Position numbers and translations under genes: made by a program. The notes beneath the pieces are model-generated. The model made no database searches. It was not told the DNA's origin and saw only the letters and a program-made list of their open reading frames with translations. Positions 47,597 through 56,660 of a stretch of DNA of 64,000 nt are shown here, piece by piece. The stretch is from the NCBI GenBank assembly GCA_947501685.1, contig CANMWQ010000003.1, forward strand, positions 496,001 to 560,000, in the 5' to 3' direction. Positions within the stretch are counted from its first letter, which is position 1, and each line of letters begins with the position of its first letter. Source of the stretch: an uncultured Litoreibacter sp. (GTDB taxonomy: Bacteria > Pseudomonadota > Alphaproteobacteria > Rhodobacterales > Rhodobacteraceae).

Positions 47597-47649
47597 TTTT
47601 GTACAAAATGGGGCAAAACCAAACGGCGCAAAACCCATTTTGTACAAAA
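47597..47649 (+). repeat. palindrome-pair 3' element, copy 2
   Basis: TTTTGTACAAAATGGGG ... ACCCATTTTGTACAAAA. Confidence 0.85.
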
Positions 47650-47844
47650 CTCAGCGAGGCAGATTTTAGGGTTTGCTTAAGACCCCCCCTGCCCCGCCGC
47701 CCCCAAGATGGAGACTTGCCCGGCCCCCGCCCCGCGCCCTAGGATGAGCCATTGTCATGGAGCGCGATTTATTTGAGCGACGATTTTGAAGAGCTGTTTT
47801 TCTGAGTAAATTGCCTCCGGTTTTTTGAGTGGAGGGAGATTTTC

Positions 47845-48597
47845 ATGAACGACCCATTTCAGATGCAGCGGGAGCTGCGATACGGCGCGCCGGTCTGCGA
47901 CCAGATCCTGACGGGGCGGCATTTCACCATCGGCTATTCGTGGTATTTCCGGCAGGCCAAATGGACGCTGGAGACGATCAACCCGTTGGCCATGTTGGTG
48001 GACAATGCGGTGAGCCGGCAGAACCATTTTCGGGCCGATATCCGGATCCCCAAACGGTTCCGCGCCAGCCTGCAAGCCTTCGTGGGCAGCGGCTATGATC
48101 GGGGCCATCTGGTGGCGAGCGCCAACCACACGGAAGTCGCGTTGCAAAACAGCGAGACGTTTTTGCTGTCGAACATGGCTCCGCAGCACAAAGACCTGAA
48201 CCGCAAGAGGTGGCTGGCCCTTGAAAAAGCGGTGCGGGCGCTGAATGGCAATGAGCAGATCTTTGAAACCTATGTGCTGACCTGCCCGTTTTTCGACTTC
48301 AACAAGGCGGTGGAGACGATTGGCGACCGCTCTGATGATTACGGAATTGATCTGCCAGTGCCGCATGGCTTCATCAAGAGTGTGCTGGCCGAAGACTTCA
48401 AAGGCCGGCTACGGCTTTGGACCTTCAAGATGGCTAACAAAGACCAACCGGGCGAGCTGGGCGATTATCTGGTGAACACCTATAATGCAGAGCAATATAT
48501 TGGCGGGCGGTTTTGGGACCGGGTGGCGGGGGGCGATTTGCATGAGCAAAAGAAAGACCCGATCCCGATGTGGGACCCGCTGGATGGCAGCTTTTAG
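47845..48597 (+). CDS. DNA/RNA non-specific endonuclease (NucA-like)
   Basis: GSGYDRGHLVASANHTEVALQNSETFLLSNMAPQHKDLNRKRWLALE (DRGH motif). Confidence 0.9.
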   Translation: MNDPFQMQRELRYGAPVCDQILTGRHFTIGYSWYFRQAKWTLETINPLAMLVDNAVSRQNHFRADIRIPKRFRASLQAFVGSGYDRGHLVASANHTEVALQNSETFLLSNMAPQHKDLNRKRWLALEKAVRALNGNEQIFETYVLTCPFFDFNKAVETIGDRSDDYGIDLPVPHGFIKSVLAEDFKGRLRLWTFKMANKDQPGELGDYLVNTYNAEQYIGGRFWDRVAGGDLHEQKKDPIPMWDPLDGSF

Positions 48598-48832
48598 ACG
48601 GGGCGTTCTTGCCCAGCCAAAAATAATTTTGAACCATGCGCGCCCGCCCCGCGACCTATGAGCAGAACAGCGCATCATGGGAGCCGCGATCATGACACCA
48701 ATTTCGAGAACCTACCTCCTTTTCGTCCTGAGCTTTGCCCTTTCCGCCTCGGCGGTGAGCGGATTATGCGCCATGTGATCCCGCCTGAGGGATATCCGAT
48801 GCGCCTGCCCCCTCCCCCAGATGGCGCATCAA

Positions 48833-48867
48833 AAAACGCCCCCGCGCAGGTTTTGCACGGGGGCGTT
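48833..48867 (-). terminator. intrinsic terminator downstream of ABC substrate-binding gene
   Basis: AAACGCCCCCG / CGGGGGCGTTT stem; minus strand followed by T run (GCGTTTTTTG). Confidence 0.85.
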
Positions 48868-48888
48868 TGAGGTTTTCCGGGGTGCCGC

Positions 48889-49890
48889 TTAGTTCAGCGC
48901 CGCATCCGTGATCTCGGAGGTCCAAGCGCCTTCAGGCTGCGCCGAGATAACCGGGTCGGAGCCACCTGCCAACAGAGTGTCGACGGTGCGCTGAAAATCG
49001 GCCTCGTCGAGGGAGCCGTTTGAACCTGCGGTCAGCTTGGCGATCTCGCCCATCATGCGGACCTGATGCGCCTCCGATTGCGCGCCGGTTTCGTCATTGT
49101 CGAGGACGATGCCTGCGGCCTCCTCCGGGTTGGCTTCGGCATATTTCCAGCCCTTCATGGAGGCGCGCACGAAGCGGACCATCTTGTCTTTGAAGACCGG
49201 GTCAGAGAGGTTCTCTTCAAGCGCGTAGATGCCGTCTTCCAAAGTGGCCACGCCCTGTTCTTCATATTTGAAGGTGACGAGTTCATCCTCGGAGACGCCC
49301 GCATCGAGCACCTGCCCGTATTCATTATAGGTCATGGTGGAGATGCAATCGGCCTGGCGCTGCAAGAGCGGGTCGACGTTGAAGCCTTGTTTCAGGACCG
49401 TGACGCCGTCCTCGCCTCCATCGGTGGAGATGCCTTCCTGGGACATCCAGCTGAGGAACGGGTATTCATTGCCGAAGAACCAGACGCCGATGGTCTTGCC
49501 TTTGAAATCCTGCGGCCCGGTGATGCCGGTGTCTTTCCAGCAGGTCAGCATCAGCCCGGAGGTTTTGAAGGGCTGCGCGATGTTGACCACCGGCAGGCCC
49601 TTTTCGCGCGCGGCCAAAGCGGATGGCATCCAGTTCAGCATGACATCCGCGCCGCCCCCGGCCAGCACCTGCGGCGGTGCAATATCCGGCCCGCCGGGCA
49701 GGATTTCGACCTCAAGGCCTTCCTCTTCATAAAAGCCCTTGTCCAGCGCCACGTAATAGCCCGCGAATTGCGCTTGGGTGACCCATTGCAGTTGCAGCTT
49801 GACGCTGTTGGCGTGGCCGTCGGCAGCGGCCATCTGCGGTGTTGCGGCCAGCGCGAGTGCGATGGCGGCGGATGTGAGTAGCTTTTTCAT
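48889..49890 (-). CDS. ABC transporter substrate-binding protein (NMT1/THI5-like), probably pyrimidine-related
   Basis: VKLQLQWVTQAQFAGYYVALDKGFYEEEGLEVEILPGGPDIAPPQVLAGGGADV; context with dihydropyrimidinase. Confidence 0.88.
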   Translation of the reverse strand: MKKLLTSAAIALALAATPQMAAADGHANSVKLQLQWVTQAQFAGYYVALDKGFYEEEGLEVEILPGGPDIAPPQVLAGGGADVMLNWMPSALAAREKGLPVVNIAQPFKTSGLMLTCWKDTGITGPQDFKGKTIGVWFFGNEYPFLSWMSQEGISTDGGEDGVTVLKQGFNVDPLLQRQADCISTMTYNEYGQVLDAGVSEDELVTFKYEEQGVATLEDGIYALEENLSDPVFKDKMVRFVRASMKGWKYAEANPEEAAGIVLDNDETGAQSEAHQVRMMGEIAKLTAGSNGSLDEADFQRTVDTLLAGGSDPVISAQPEGAWTSEITDAALN

Positions 49891-49925
49891 GTGGTATCTC
49901 CCCAGTTGGTTTCAGTTGCGTTGTT

Positions 49926-50771
49926 TCAGGTGCGTTGCGAAGGGTGCCAGAAGGTCACCCCCTTCTCTATTGCGGCAATGATGCCGTAAAATGCGGAGCC
50001 CGCAAGGGCGGCCACGACGATCTCCGCCCAGACCATATCAAGGGCAAGCTGGCCGACGGAGGTGGAAATGCGAAACCCCATGCCCAAAGTGGGCGAGCCG
50101 AAGAACTCGGCCACGATGGCGCCAACAAGTGCCAGGGTTGTTGAAATTTTAAGCCCGTTGAAGATGAAGGGCATGGCGACAGGCAGGCGGAGCTTGGCCA
50201 GCGTCTGGGTGTAGCTGGCCCCGTAGGTGCGCATCAGGTCGCGCTGCATGGCGGTGGTCTCAGACAGGCCCGCGACGGTGTTGATGAGCATCGGGAAGAA
50301 CACCATGACCACGACAACGGCCGCCTTGGAGTGCCAGTCGAAGCCGAACCACATCACCAGAATGGGCGCCGTGCCAACGATGGGCAGGGCCGCCATGAAA
50401 TTGCCAACAGGCAAGAGCCCGGCTTTGAGCAGCGCGTAGCGGTCGACCAGAATGGCCGTAAGGAACGCGGCGGCGCAGCCGAGCGCGTAGCCAGTGAGCG
50501 CGCCTTTTATGAAGGTTTGCACGAAGTCGGCCCAGAGGATGGCGGTCTCGCTCGCGAAAGTTTGCGCGATCACGCTGGGCGGCGGCAGGATCACGAGGGG
50601 GACGTTTAGGCCGCGCACGATGAGCTCCCAGATGATTAAGAGCGTAGCCCCGAAAATGAGCGGAATAGCGAGGGAGACGGCGCGGGTGTCGGCCTTGCGG
50701 CCGTTGGCGAGCTTTGTGTTCAGCGCCCAGAGGGCGAGCCAGATGGCAAGGGCCGCGACCAGGTAGATCAT
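49926..50771 (-). CDS. ABC transporter permease
   Basis: GYALGCAAAFLTAILVDRYALLKAGLLPVGNFMAALPIVGTAPILVMWFG; SsuC/TauC-like permease. Confidence 0.9.
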   Translation of the reverse strand: MIYLVAALAIWLALWALNTKLANGRKADTRAVSLAIPLIFGATLLIIWELIVRGLNVPLVILPPPSVIAQTFASETAILWADFVQTFIKGALTGYALGCAAAFLTAILVDRYALLKAGLLPVGNFMAALPIVGTAPILVMWFGFDWHSKAAVVVVMVFFPMLINTVAGLSETTAMQRDLMRTYGASYTQTLAKLRLPVAMPFIFNGLKISTTLALVGAIVAEFFGSPTLGMGFRISTSVGQLALDMVWAEIVVAALAGSAFYGIIAAIEKGVTFWHPSQRT

Positions 50772-51679
50772 GCCAGCCCCATCCGTTTCAGCGTGCCGCG
50801 CTGGATGGCCGAGATCAGCGCCACGAGGCTGGCGGCAAGGATGGCTGCGGCGAAGAGCGCGGACCAGATTTGGATGGTTTGCCCGTAATAGCTGCCGGTG
50901 AGCATGCGGTTGCCGAGGCCGCCGCCTTGGACGGGCAGCTCGCCCACGATGGCGCCGACCATGGCCGCCGCGATAGCGATTTTCAGGGAGGCAAAGAGAT
51001 AGGGCATGGAGGCCGGCAGCCGCAGCTTCCAGAACCCTTGGGACGCGCTGGCATTGTAGGTTTTCAGTAGGTCCAGCTGGGCCCTCTCCGGGCTGCGCAG
51101 GCCTTTGACCATTCCAACGACGACGGGGAAGAAGCTGAGATAGGCGGAGATCACGGCCTTGGGAAAGAGGCCTTGCAGGCCTATGGAATACAGCACCACC
51201 ACGATCATGGGGGCCAGCGCGATGATGGGGATGGTCTGGCTGACGATGGCCCAGGGCATGACGGATTTGTCCATCACCTTGCTATGGACGATGCCCACCG
51301 CCAGCAAGATGCCGAGGCCCGCCCCGATGGCAAAGCCCATAAGCGTGGCCGAGAGCGTGATCCAGCCGTGATAGACCAGACTGCGCTTGGAGGTGATTTT
51401 CTTGGCGATCGTGCTGTCCCATAGCTCGGCGGCCACCTGATGGGGCGCGGGCAGACGGGGGCGCTCTTGCGCGTAGGTGGCAGGGATGGCGAAGCTGTTC
51501 TTGGCGACAAGGCCGAAATGGCCCGCGTCCCGGCGTTCCTGCGCGGAAGAAGGGACAACCTGCGCGCCGCCGCGTTCCAGCTGGGTCACAGTTTCCTTGA
51601 TATTCATCACCGGCACGGCGGCATACCAAAGAGCGAGCAACGCCGCGATCACCATCAAGATGGGCGCCAGCTTACGCAT
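50768..51679 (-). CDS. ABC transporter permease
   Basis: TLMGFAIGAGLGILLAVGIVHSKVMDKSVMPWAIVSQTIPIIALAPMIVVVLYS. Confidence 0.9.
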   Translation of the reverse strand: MRKLAPILMVIAALLALWYAAVPVMNIKETVTQLERGGAQVVPSSAQERRDAGHFGLVAKNSFAIPATYAQERPRLPAPHQVAAELWDSTIAKKITSKRSLVYHGWITLSATLMGFAIGAGLGILLAVGIVHSKVMDKSVMPWAIVSQTIPIIALAPMIVVVLYSIGLQGLFPKAVISAYLSFFPVVVGMVKGLRSPERAQLDLLKTYNASASQGFWKLRLPASMPYLFASLKIAIAAAMVGAIVGELPVQGGGLGNRMLTGSYYGQTIQIWSALFAAAILAASLVALISAIQRGTLKRMGLA

Positions 51680-51692
51680 GGGCGGCCCCTAT

Positions 51693-51784
51693 CATTGCTT
51701 CAAAAATACTCCCGCCGGAGGCTCCTCCATTTGCAACGGGCGCGCGGTTTGAGGGGGAGGAATTTGAGTATTTTTGAAGCAGTG
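51693..51784. repeat. 19-bp inverted repeat element between ABC genes
   Basis: CATTGCTTCAAAAATACTC (51693-51711) and GAGTATTTTTGAAGCAGTG (51766-51784), 18/19 complementary. Confidence 0.85.
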
Positions 51785-51951
51785 ATGGTAAGGGTTCATT
51801 CACCATTTCAGTGCTAAGGTCTCTTCGCGGTACAGGCTGGAGAGCCGATGGCCGTAAGCGGTGATGGGGGGCCTGGGCTCCACATTGCAAGTGCCTTGCC
51901 CGAGGAACTTTTTGGTTTTCCGGGCAAGGCGCGTTACCCTTAATGAGGGGC

Positions 51952-52743
51952 TTACACATCATCGCCATGCCCCGCCCTGAGCCCGTCGCGGACGCGGTGG
52001 GCGATGTCGATGAATTCGGCGCTGTCGCGGATATCAAGCGGGCGATCCTTGGGCAGCGGGCTTTCGATCACATCCGAGATGCGGCCCGGACGGGGGCTCA
52101 TGACGACGATCTTGGTCGACAGATACACAGCCTCGGGGATCGAATGCGTCACAAAGCAGATGGTTTTCTCGGTGCGGGCCCAGAGGGCCAAGAGCTGTTC
52201 GTTGAGGTGGTCGCGGACGATTTCGTCCAAGGCGCCGAAGGGTTCATCCATCAGCAGGATATCGGCGTCAAAAGCCAGCGCGCGGGCGATGGAGGCGCGT
52301 TGCTGCATACCGCCGGATAATTGCCAGGGGTATTTGCCGCCAAAGCCGGAGAGCTCGACCAGCTCCAGCACGCGCTCGACGCGGGCGGCTTGGTCGGATT
52401 TGGTATAGCCCATGATCTCGAGCGGCAGGGTGATGTTTTTGGCGATGGTGCGCCACGGGTAGAGCCCGGCGGCCTGAAACACGTAGCCGTAAGCGCGCGC
52501 GCGGCGGGCGGCGTCGGGGGTCATGCCATTGACCGAGAGCGTGCCGCCAGTGGGCTGCTCCAGCCCCGCGATGCAGCGCAGGAACGTGGTTTTGCCGCAG
52601 CCGGATGGGCCGATGAAGGAGACGAAATCGCCCTTGTCAATTTCGAGCGCGACGTCTTTGAGCGCCTGCACGGGACCGTCGCCGGTCTGAAAGGTCAGAT
52701 CGAGCGCGTTTGCAGAGATAACCGGAGACGGGGGCGCGGCCAT
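51952..52743 (-). CDS. ABC transporter ATP-binding protein
   Basis: FIGPSGCGKTTFLRCIAGLEQPTGG, LSGGMQQRASIARALAF, LLMDEPFGALDEI. Confidence 0.95.
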   Translation of the reverse strand: MAAPPSPVISANALDLTFQTGDGPVQALKDVALEIDKGDFVSFIGPSGCGKTTFLRCIAGLEQPTGGTLSVNGMTPDAARRARAYGYVFQAAGLYPWRTIAKNITLPLEIMGYTKSDQAARVERVLELVELSGFGGKYPWQLSGGMQQRASIARALAFDADILLMDEPFGALDEIVRDHLNEQLLALWARTEKTICFVTHSIPEAVYLSTKIVVMSPRPGRISDVIESPLPKDRPLDIRDSAEFIDIAHRVRDGLRAGHGDDV

Positions 52744-52776
52744 TTTAGAGGGCCGCTTTGCGCGTGATAGCGCGTG

Positions 52777-52944
52777 TTAGGCCGCTTGCGGCGCGGCGCT
52801 GCTGTGTTTGGCCCAGACGCCGCCGATAGAGAAGGCCGCGAAGATGAACATCGCGTCGGCCGCAGCCACATCGTTTACCCATGTGCCAAAGGCCAAAAGC
52901 CCCAGTGCCACCACCAGCATGCAGCGTATCATGAATTTCGCCAT
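52777..52944 (-). CDS. small membrane protein (55 aa), unknown
   Basis: MAKFMIRCMLVVALGLLAFGTWVNDVAAADAMFIFAAFSIGGVWAKHSSAAPQAA; SD-like GAGGAAC upstream. Confidence 0.55.
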   Translation of the reverse strand: MAKFMIRCMLVVALGLLAFGTWVNDVAAADAMFIFAAFSIGGVWAKHSSAAPQAA

Positions 52945-53059
52945 AAGAATGTTCCTCGCCAAATACATCTTTGGGTTGAGGTGATCCCAAGGCAATCGGG
53001 CAATTCTGTGGCCTTCTTCGGTCAATAGAAGCGTATTCGTCATTTCTTAACATATCAGC

Positions 53060-54523
53060 TCAGACGCCGGAGGGGATGTTGAGGGGATCGCGCTCGATTT
53101 TGCGCGGGGTGTTGAGCGCCTTCCATTTGCCCAGCGCCGTTGAAGCCGAGGCGAAAGCAGGGCGCGAGATGAATTTGCCGCGACCGGGTTGGGGCTGGGA
53201 GTTTTGCCCGTAAGCCCAGATCACGTCCCCGCGCGACAGGGTGTAGCGGGGTTGGGCCGTGACCGTTCTGCCCTCGAAGACGTTGTAATCAATGATGGAT
53301 TTCTGGGTGGAGACCGCGACCTCTTTGGATATTTTCGGGTCCCAGACCACAATATCGGCGTCGCCGCCCACGTTGATGCCGCCTTTGAGCGGGTAGATGT
53401 TGAGGATTTTGGCGATGTTGGTCGAGGTCGCGGCGACGAATTCCTCGGGCGTCAGCCGGCCTGTTTCGACGCCGGTGGTCCAGAGCATCGCCATGCGTTC
53501 CTCAAGCCCTCCGGTGCCGTTGGGGATGCGGGTGAAATCATCCACCCCCATGCGTTTCTGGCTGTCGTCAAAGGCCGCGTGATCGGTGGCCACCACCTGC
53601 AAGCTGCCTGCGGCAAGCCCTGCCCAGAGGGAGGCCTGATGGTCTTTTGACCGAAACGGCGGGCTCATGACGCGGCGGGCGGCATATTGCCAGTCCTTGT
53701 TGAAATACTCGGACTCGTCCAGCGTGAGGTGCTGAATGAGCGGCTCGCCGTAAACGCGCATGCCTTTCTGGCGGGCGCGGCGGATGGCTTCATGGGCCTG
53801 CTCGCAGGAGACATGCACGATATAGAGCGGCGTTCCGGCGGCGTCGGCAATCATGATGGCGCGGTTGGCGGCCTCGCCCTCGACCTCTGGCGGGCGGGAA
53901 TAGGCGTGGCCCTCGGGGCCAGTGACGCCTTGGGCCAGGTATTTTTGTTGCAGCTCCTGGACGATGTCGCCGTTTTCGGCGTGGACCAGCGGCAACGCGC
54001 CCAGATCGGCGCAGCGTTTGAACGAGGCGTACATCTCGTCATCCTCGACCATCAGCGCGCCTTTATAGGCCATGAAATGCTTGAACGTGTTGATGCCGCG
54101 TTTTTGCACGACGTCCTGCATCTCGTTGAAGACGGTCTCGTTCCAGCCGGTGATGGCCATGTGGTAGGAAATGTCGCAGCAGATCTGGTCCTTCGACTTG
54201 CGGTCCCAGTCGTCGATGGCGTTCAGCAGCGATCCGTCCTCGCCGGGCAGGCAGAAATCGACCAGCATCGTGGTGCCACCGGCGGCGGCGGCGAAGGTGC
54301 CGCTCTCGAATGTCTCGGCCGCCGTGGTGCCCATGAAGGGCATTTCGAGATGGGTGTGCGGGTCGATGCCGCCGGGGATGACATAGGCACCTTCCGCGTC
54401 GATCACCTCGTCGGCTTTCAGGTTCTCGCCGATCTCAGCGATCTTTTCGCCCTCGACCCGCACATCGGCGCTCCATTGGCGGTCGGCGGTGACGATGGTG
54501 CCGCCTTTGATGACTTTGCTCAT
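53060..54523 (-). CDS. hydA: dihydropyrimidinase / D-hydantoinase
   Basis: VIPGGIDPHTHLEMPFMGTTAAETFESGTFAAAAGGTTMLVDFCLP...VATDHAAFDDSQKRMGVDDFTRIPNGTGGLEERM. Confidence 0.96.
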   Translation of the reverse strand: MSKVIKGGTIVTADRQWSADVRVEGEKIAEIGENLKADEVIDAEGAYVIPGGIDPHTHLEMPFMGTTAAETFESGTFAAAAGGTTMLVDFCLPGEDGSLLNAIDDWDRKSKDQICCDISYHMAITGWNETVFNEMQDVVQKRGINTFKHFMAYKGALMVEDDEMYASFKRCADLGALPLVHAENGDIVQELQQKYLAQGVTGPEGHAYSRPPEVEGEAANRAIMIADAAGTPLYIVHVSCEQAHEAIRRARQKGMRVYGEPLIQHLTLDESEYFNKDWQYAARRVMSPPFRSKDHQASLWAGLAAGSLQVVATDHAAFDDSQKRMGVDDFTRIPNGTGGLEERMAMLWTTGVETGRLTPEEFVAATSTNIAKILNIYPLKGGINVGGDADIVVWDPKISKEVAVSTQKSIIDYNVFEGRTVTAQPRYTLSRGDVIWAYGQNSQPQPGRGKFISRPAFASASTALGKWKALNTPRKIERDPLNIPSGV

Positions 54524-54549
54524 GGAGATCTCCTTTATCAGAGTTTGGT

Positions 54550-55257
54550 CTATTGGCGGCGGAACACGGTGGTCTCGGACATGCCCCGCAGCCGCGATTG
54601 CACCACCAGATCAATGGGCACCCCGTTCCTGTCGAGCGAATAGGTCAGGGTCTGGCGGGCCAGCTGGCTGGCAAAGCCCTGGCTTGGATCGGCGCGCAGC
54701 CGGGAGGTCCAGATGCCGCTGGCCTCCGTTGTGTCGGCGAGAAACCGGACCGGGCGCGGATCGCCGCTGATGGTGGAGGTGTATTGGCAGCTGCCCAGCG
54801 TGGCGAAGCAATCATGCGGCACGGTGCGGCGGCTTTGGGCCTGAAAGGTGGAGACCGCGATGCGGAACCGGTTGTCAGAGATATGGCGATAGGGCACCAG
54901 CAGCTGATTGCCGCGCACCTCGACTTTCAAATCCTCGACCTCAAGCGTTTGGCGGAGCACGCGGGAGACGTCTTCAAGGCCCTCCCCGCTGGGCAGGGTG
55001 TAGATGTAATTGCCGACATATTCATATGCGCCATCGCCGCGCCTGCGCGAGGTGACCACCAATTCGACGGGCAGCGGCAGGTCCTTGACCTCGACCTTGT
55101 AGCGGTAGGTGACGCCCGATGGCGGGCGCAGCGTGTCGAGATCGACCACTTGCGAGATGCCGGGGCGGATGGCGAGTTGAGCGGCTTGCTCGGGCGGGGC
55201 GCAGGCGGTCAGTGTCGCGGCGGCGCAGAGGGCGAGAAGCGTGGTGCGGAGGCTCAT
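54550..55257 (-). CDS. putative lipoprotein of unknown function
   Basis: MSLRTTLLALCAAATLTAC lipobox; start overlaps upstream hydrolase stop. Confidence 0.75.
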   Translation of the reverse strand: MSLRTTLLALCAAATLTACAPPEQAAQLAIRPGISQVVDLDTLRPPSGVTYRYKVEVKDLPLPVELVVTSRRRGDGAYEYVGNYIYTLPSGEGLEDVSRVLRQTLEVEDLKVEVRGNQLLVPYRHISDNRFRIAVSTFQAQSRRTVPHDCFATLGSCQYTSTISGDPRPVRFLADTTEASGIWTSRLRADPSQGFASQLARQTLTYSLDRNGVPIDLVVQSRLRGMSETTVFRRQ

Positions 55258-56504
55258 GAGGCAACCTCCGCCGTCTCGAGAACGGCGTGGAACAGCACAT
55301 TGGTGCCAGCGGCGGCCCATTCGGGGCTGATCTCCTCGGCCTCATTGTGGCTGAGCCCGTCCACGCAGGGGCACATGACCATGGCCGTGGGCGCCACCCG
55401 GTTGATCCAGCAGGCGTCATGGCCCGCACCCGAGATCAGGTTCATATGGCTGTAGCCCAGCCGCTCCGCGACGTTTCGCACAGCGGTGACACAGCCCTCA
55501 TCAAAGGTGACGGGGTCGAAGCCGCCGACCTTCTCCATTTCGAGACCAAGGCCCATATCGTCGCAGATTTGTTTGGCGGCAGCGGCGAGGCGGTCCTCCA
55601 TATCCTTGATGACGTCGACATCTGGCGAGCGAAAATCAACCGTGAAGACCACCTTGCCGGGGATCACGTTGCGCGAGTTGGGATAAACGTCGATATGGCC
55701 CGCCGCCCCCACCGCATGGGGCGCGTGGCTGAGCGCGATTTCGTCGACCTTTTGCAAGATATGCGCCATGCCAAGCCCTGCGTTTTTGCGCATCGGCATC
55801 GGCGTAGAGCCGGTATGCGCGTCTTTGCCAGTGATCGTAAACTGCATCCAGCTGAGGCCCTGTCCGTGGGTGACGACGCCGATATCTTTCTGCTCGGCTT
55901 CAAGGATCGGGCCCTGCTCGATATGCAGCTCGAAAAAGGCGTGCATCTTGCGCGCGCCGACCTCTTCGTCGCCGCGCCAGCCGATGCGCTTGAGCTCCTC
56001 GCCGAAGGATTTGCCGTCGGCATCTTCGCGGTTGTAGGCCCAGTCCTGCGTGTGGATCCCTGCGAAAACGCCCGAGGACAGCATAGCGGGGGCGTAGCGC
56101 GTGCCTTCTTCATTGGTAAAATTCGTCACCACGATCGGGTGTTTGGTCTTGATGCCCAGATCATTGAGGGAGCGCAGGATTTCCAGCCCGCCGAGCACCC
56201 CCAGCACGCCGTCATATTTGCCGCCCGTGGGCTGGGTGTCGAGATGCGAGCCCACATAAACCGGCAGCGCATCTGCGTCCGTGCCCTCGCGCCGGGCGAA
56301 CATGTTGCCCATCTGGTCGAGCCCCATCGTGCAGCCTGCGTCTTCGCACCATTTCTGGAACAGGGCGCGGGCTTCGGCATCCTCGTCGGTGAGGGTCTGG
56401 CGGTTGTTGCCACCCGCGACGCCGGGGCCGATCCTGGCCATCTCCATCAGGCTGTCCCACAGGCGCGCGCCGTCGATCTTCAGATTTTCGCCAGGTGCTG
56501 CCAT
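55254..56504 (-). CDS. Zn-dependent amidohydrolase/carbamoylase (beta-ureidopropionase / N-carbamoyl amino acid hydrolase type)
   Basis: NMFARREGTDADALPVYVGSHLDTQPTGGKYDGVLGVLGGLEILRSL...NEEGTRYAPAMLSSGVFAG...FELHIEQGPILE. Confidence 0.93.
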   Translation of the reverse strand: MAAPGENLKIDGARLWDSLMEMARIGPGVAGGNNRQTLTDEDAEARALFQKWCEDAGCTMGLDQMGNMFARREGTDADALPVYVGSHLDTQPTGGKYDGVLGVLGGLEILRSLNDLGIKTKHPIVVTNFTNEEGTRYAPAMLSSGVFAGIHTQDWAYNREDADGKSFGEELKRIGWRGDEEVGARKMHAFFELHIEQGPILEAEQKDIGVVTHGQGLSWMQFTITGKDAHTGSTPMPMRKNAGLGMAHILQKVDEIALSHAPHAVGAAGHIDVYPNSRNVIPGKVVFTVDFRSPDVDVIKDMEDRLAAAAKQICDDMGLGLEMEKVGGFDPVTFDEGCVTAVRNVAERLGYSHMNLISGAGHDACWINRVAPTAMVMCPCVDGLSHNEAEEISPEWAAAGTNVLFHAVLETAEVAS

Positions 56505-56548
56505 GCCCTGCCCCCCTTTGGACATTGTCTTTTGCGGCCGTCGTTTAT

Positions 56549-56564
56549 TTTACCAACCGGTCAA
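56549..56564. promoter_or_regulatory. RutR-like operator between hydrolase and regulator genes
   Basis: TTTACCAACCGGTCAA matches recalled E. coli RutR consensus TTGACCANNTGGTCAA at 12 of 14 defined positions. Confidence 0.6.
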
Positions 56565-56660
56565 AGCAAGGCTAGCAGAGGGGCCCTGCCAGTCAAGAAG
56601 AACCCCCGCAAACCCGCGCTTTCAGTGGACAAATGCCCGGTTTTTTGGCACCCCGAAAAG

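Noticed and set aside
55287-56660. Upstream part of the 665-aa + strand ORF that includes rutR
   Set aside because: Lies antisense to the ureidopropionase-type gene; the real rutR start is best placed at 56661, where the TetR domain begins
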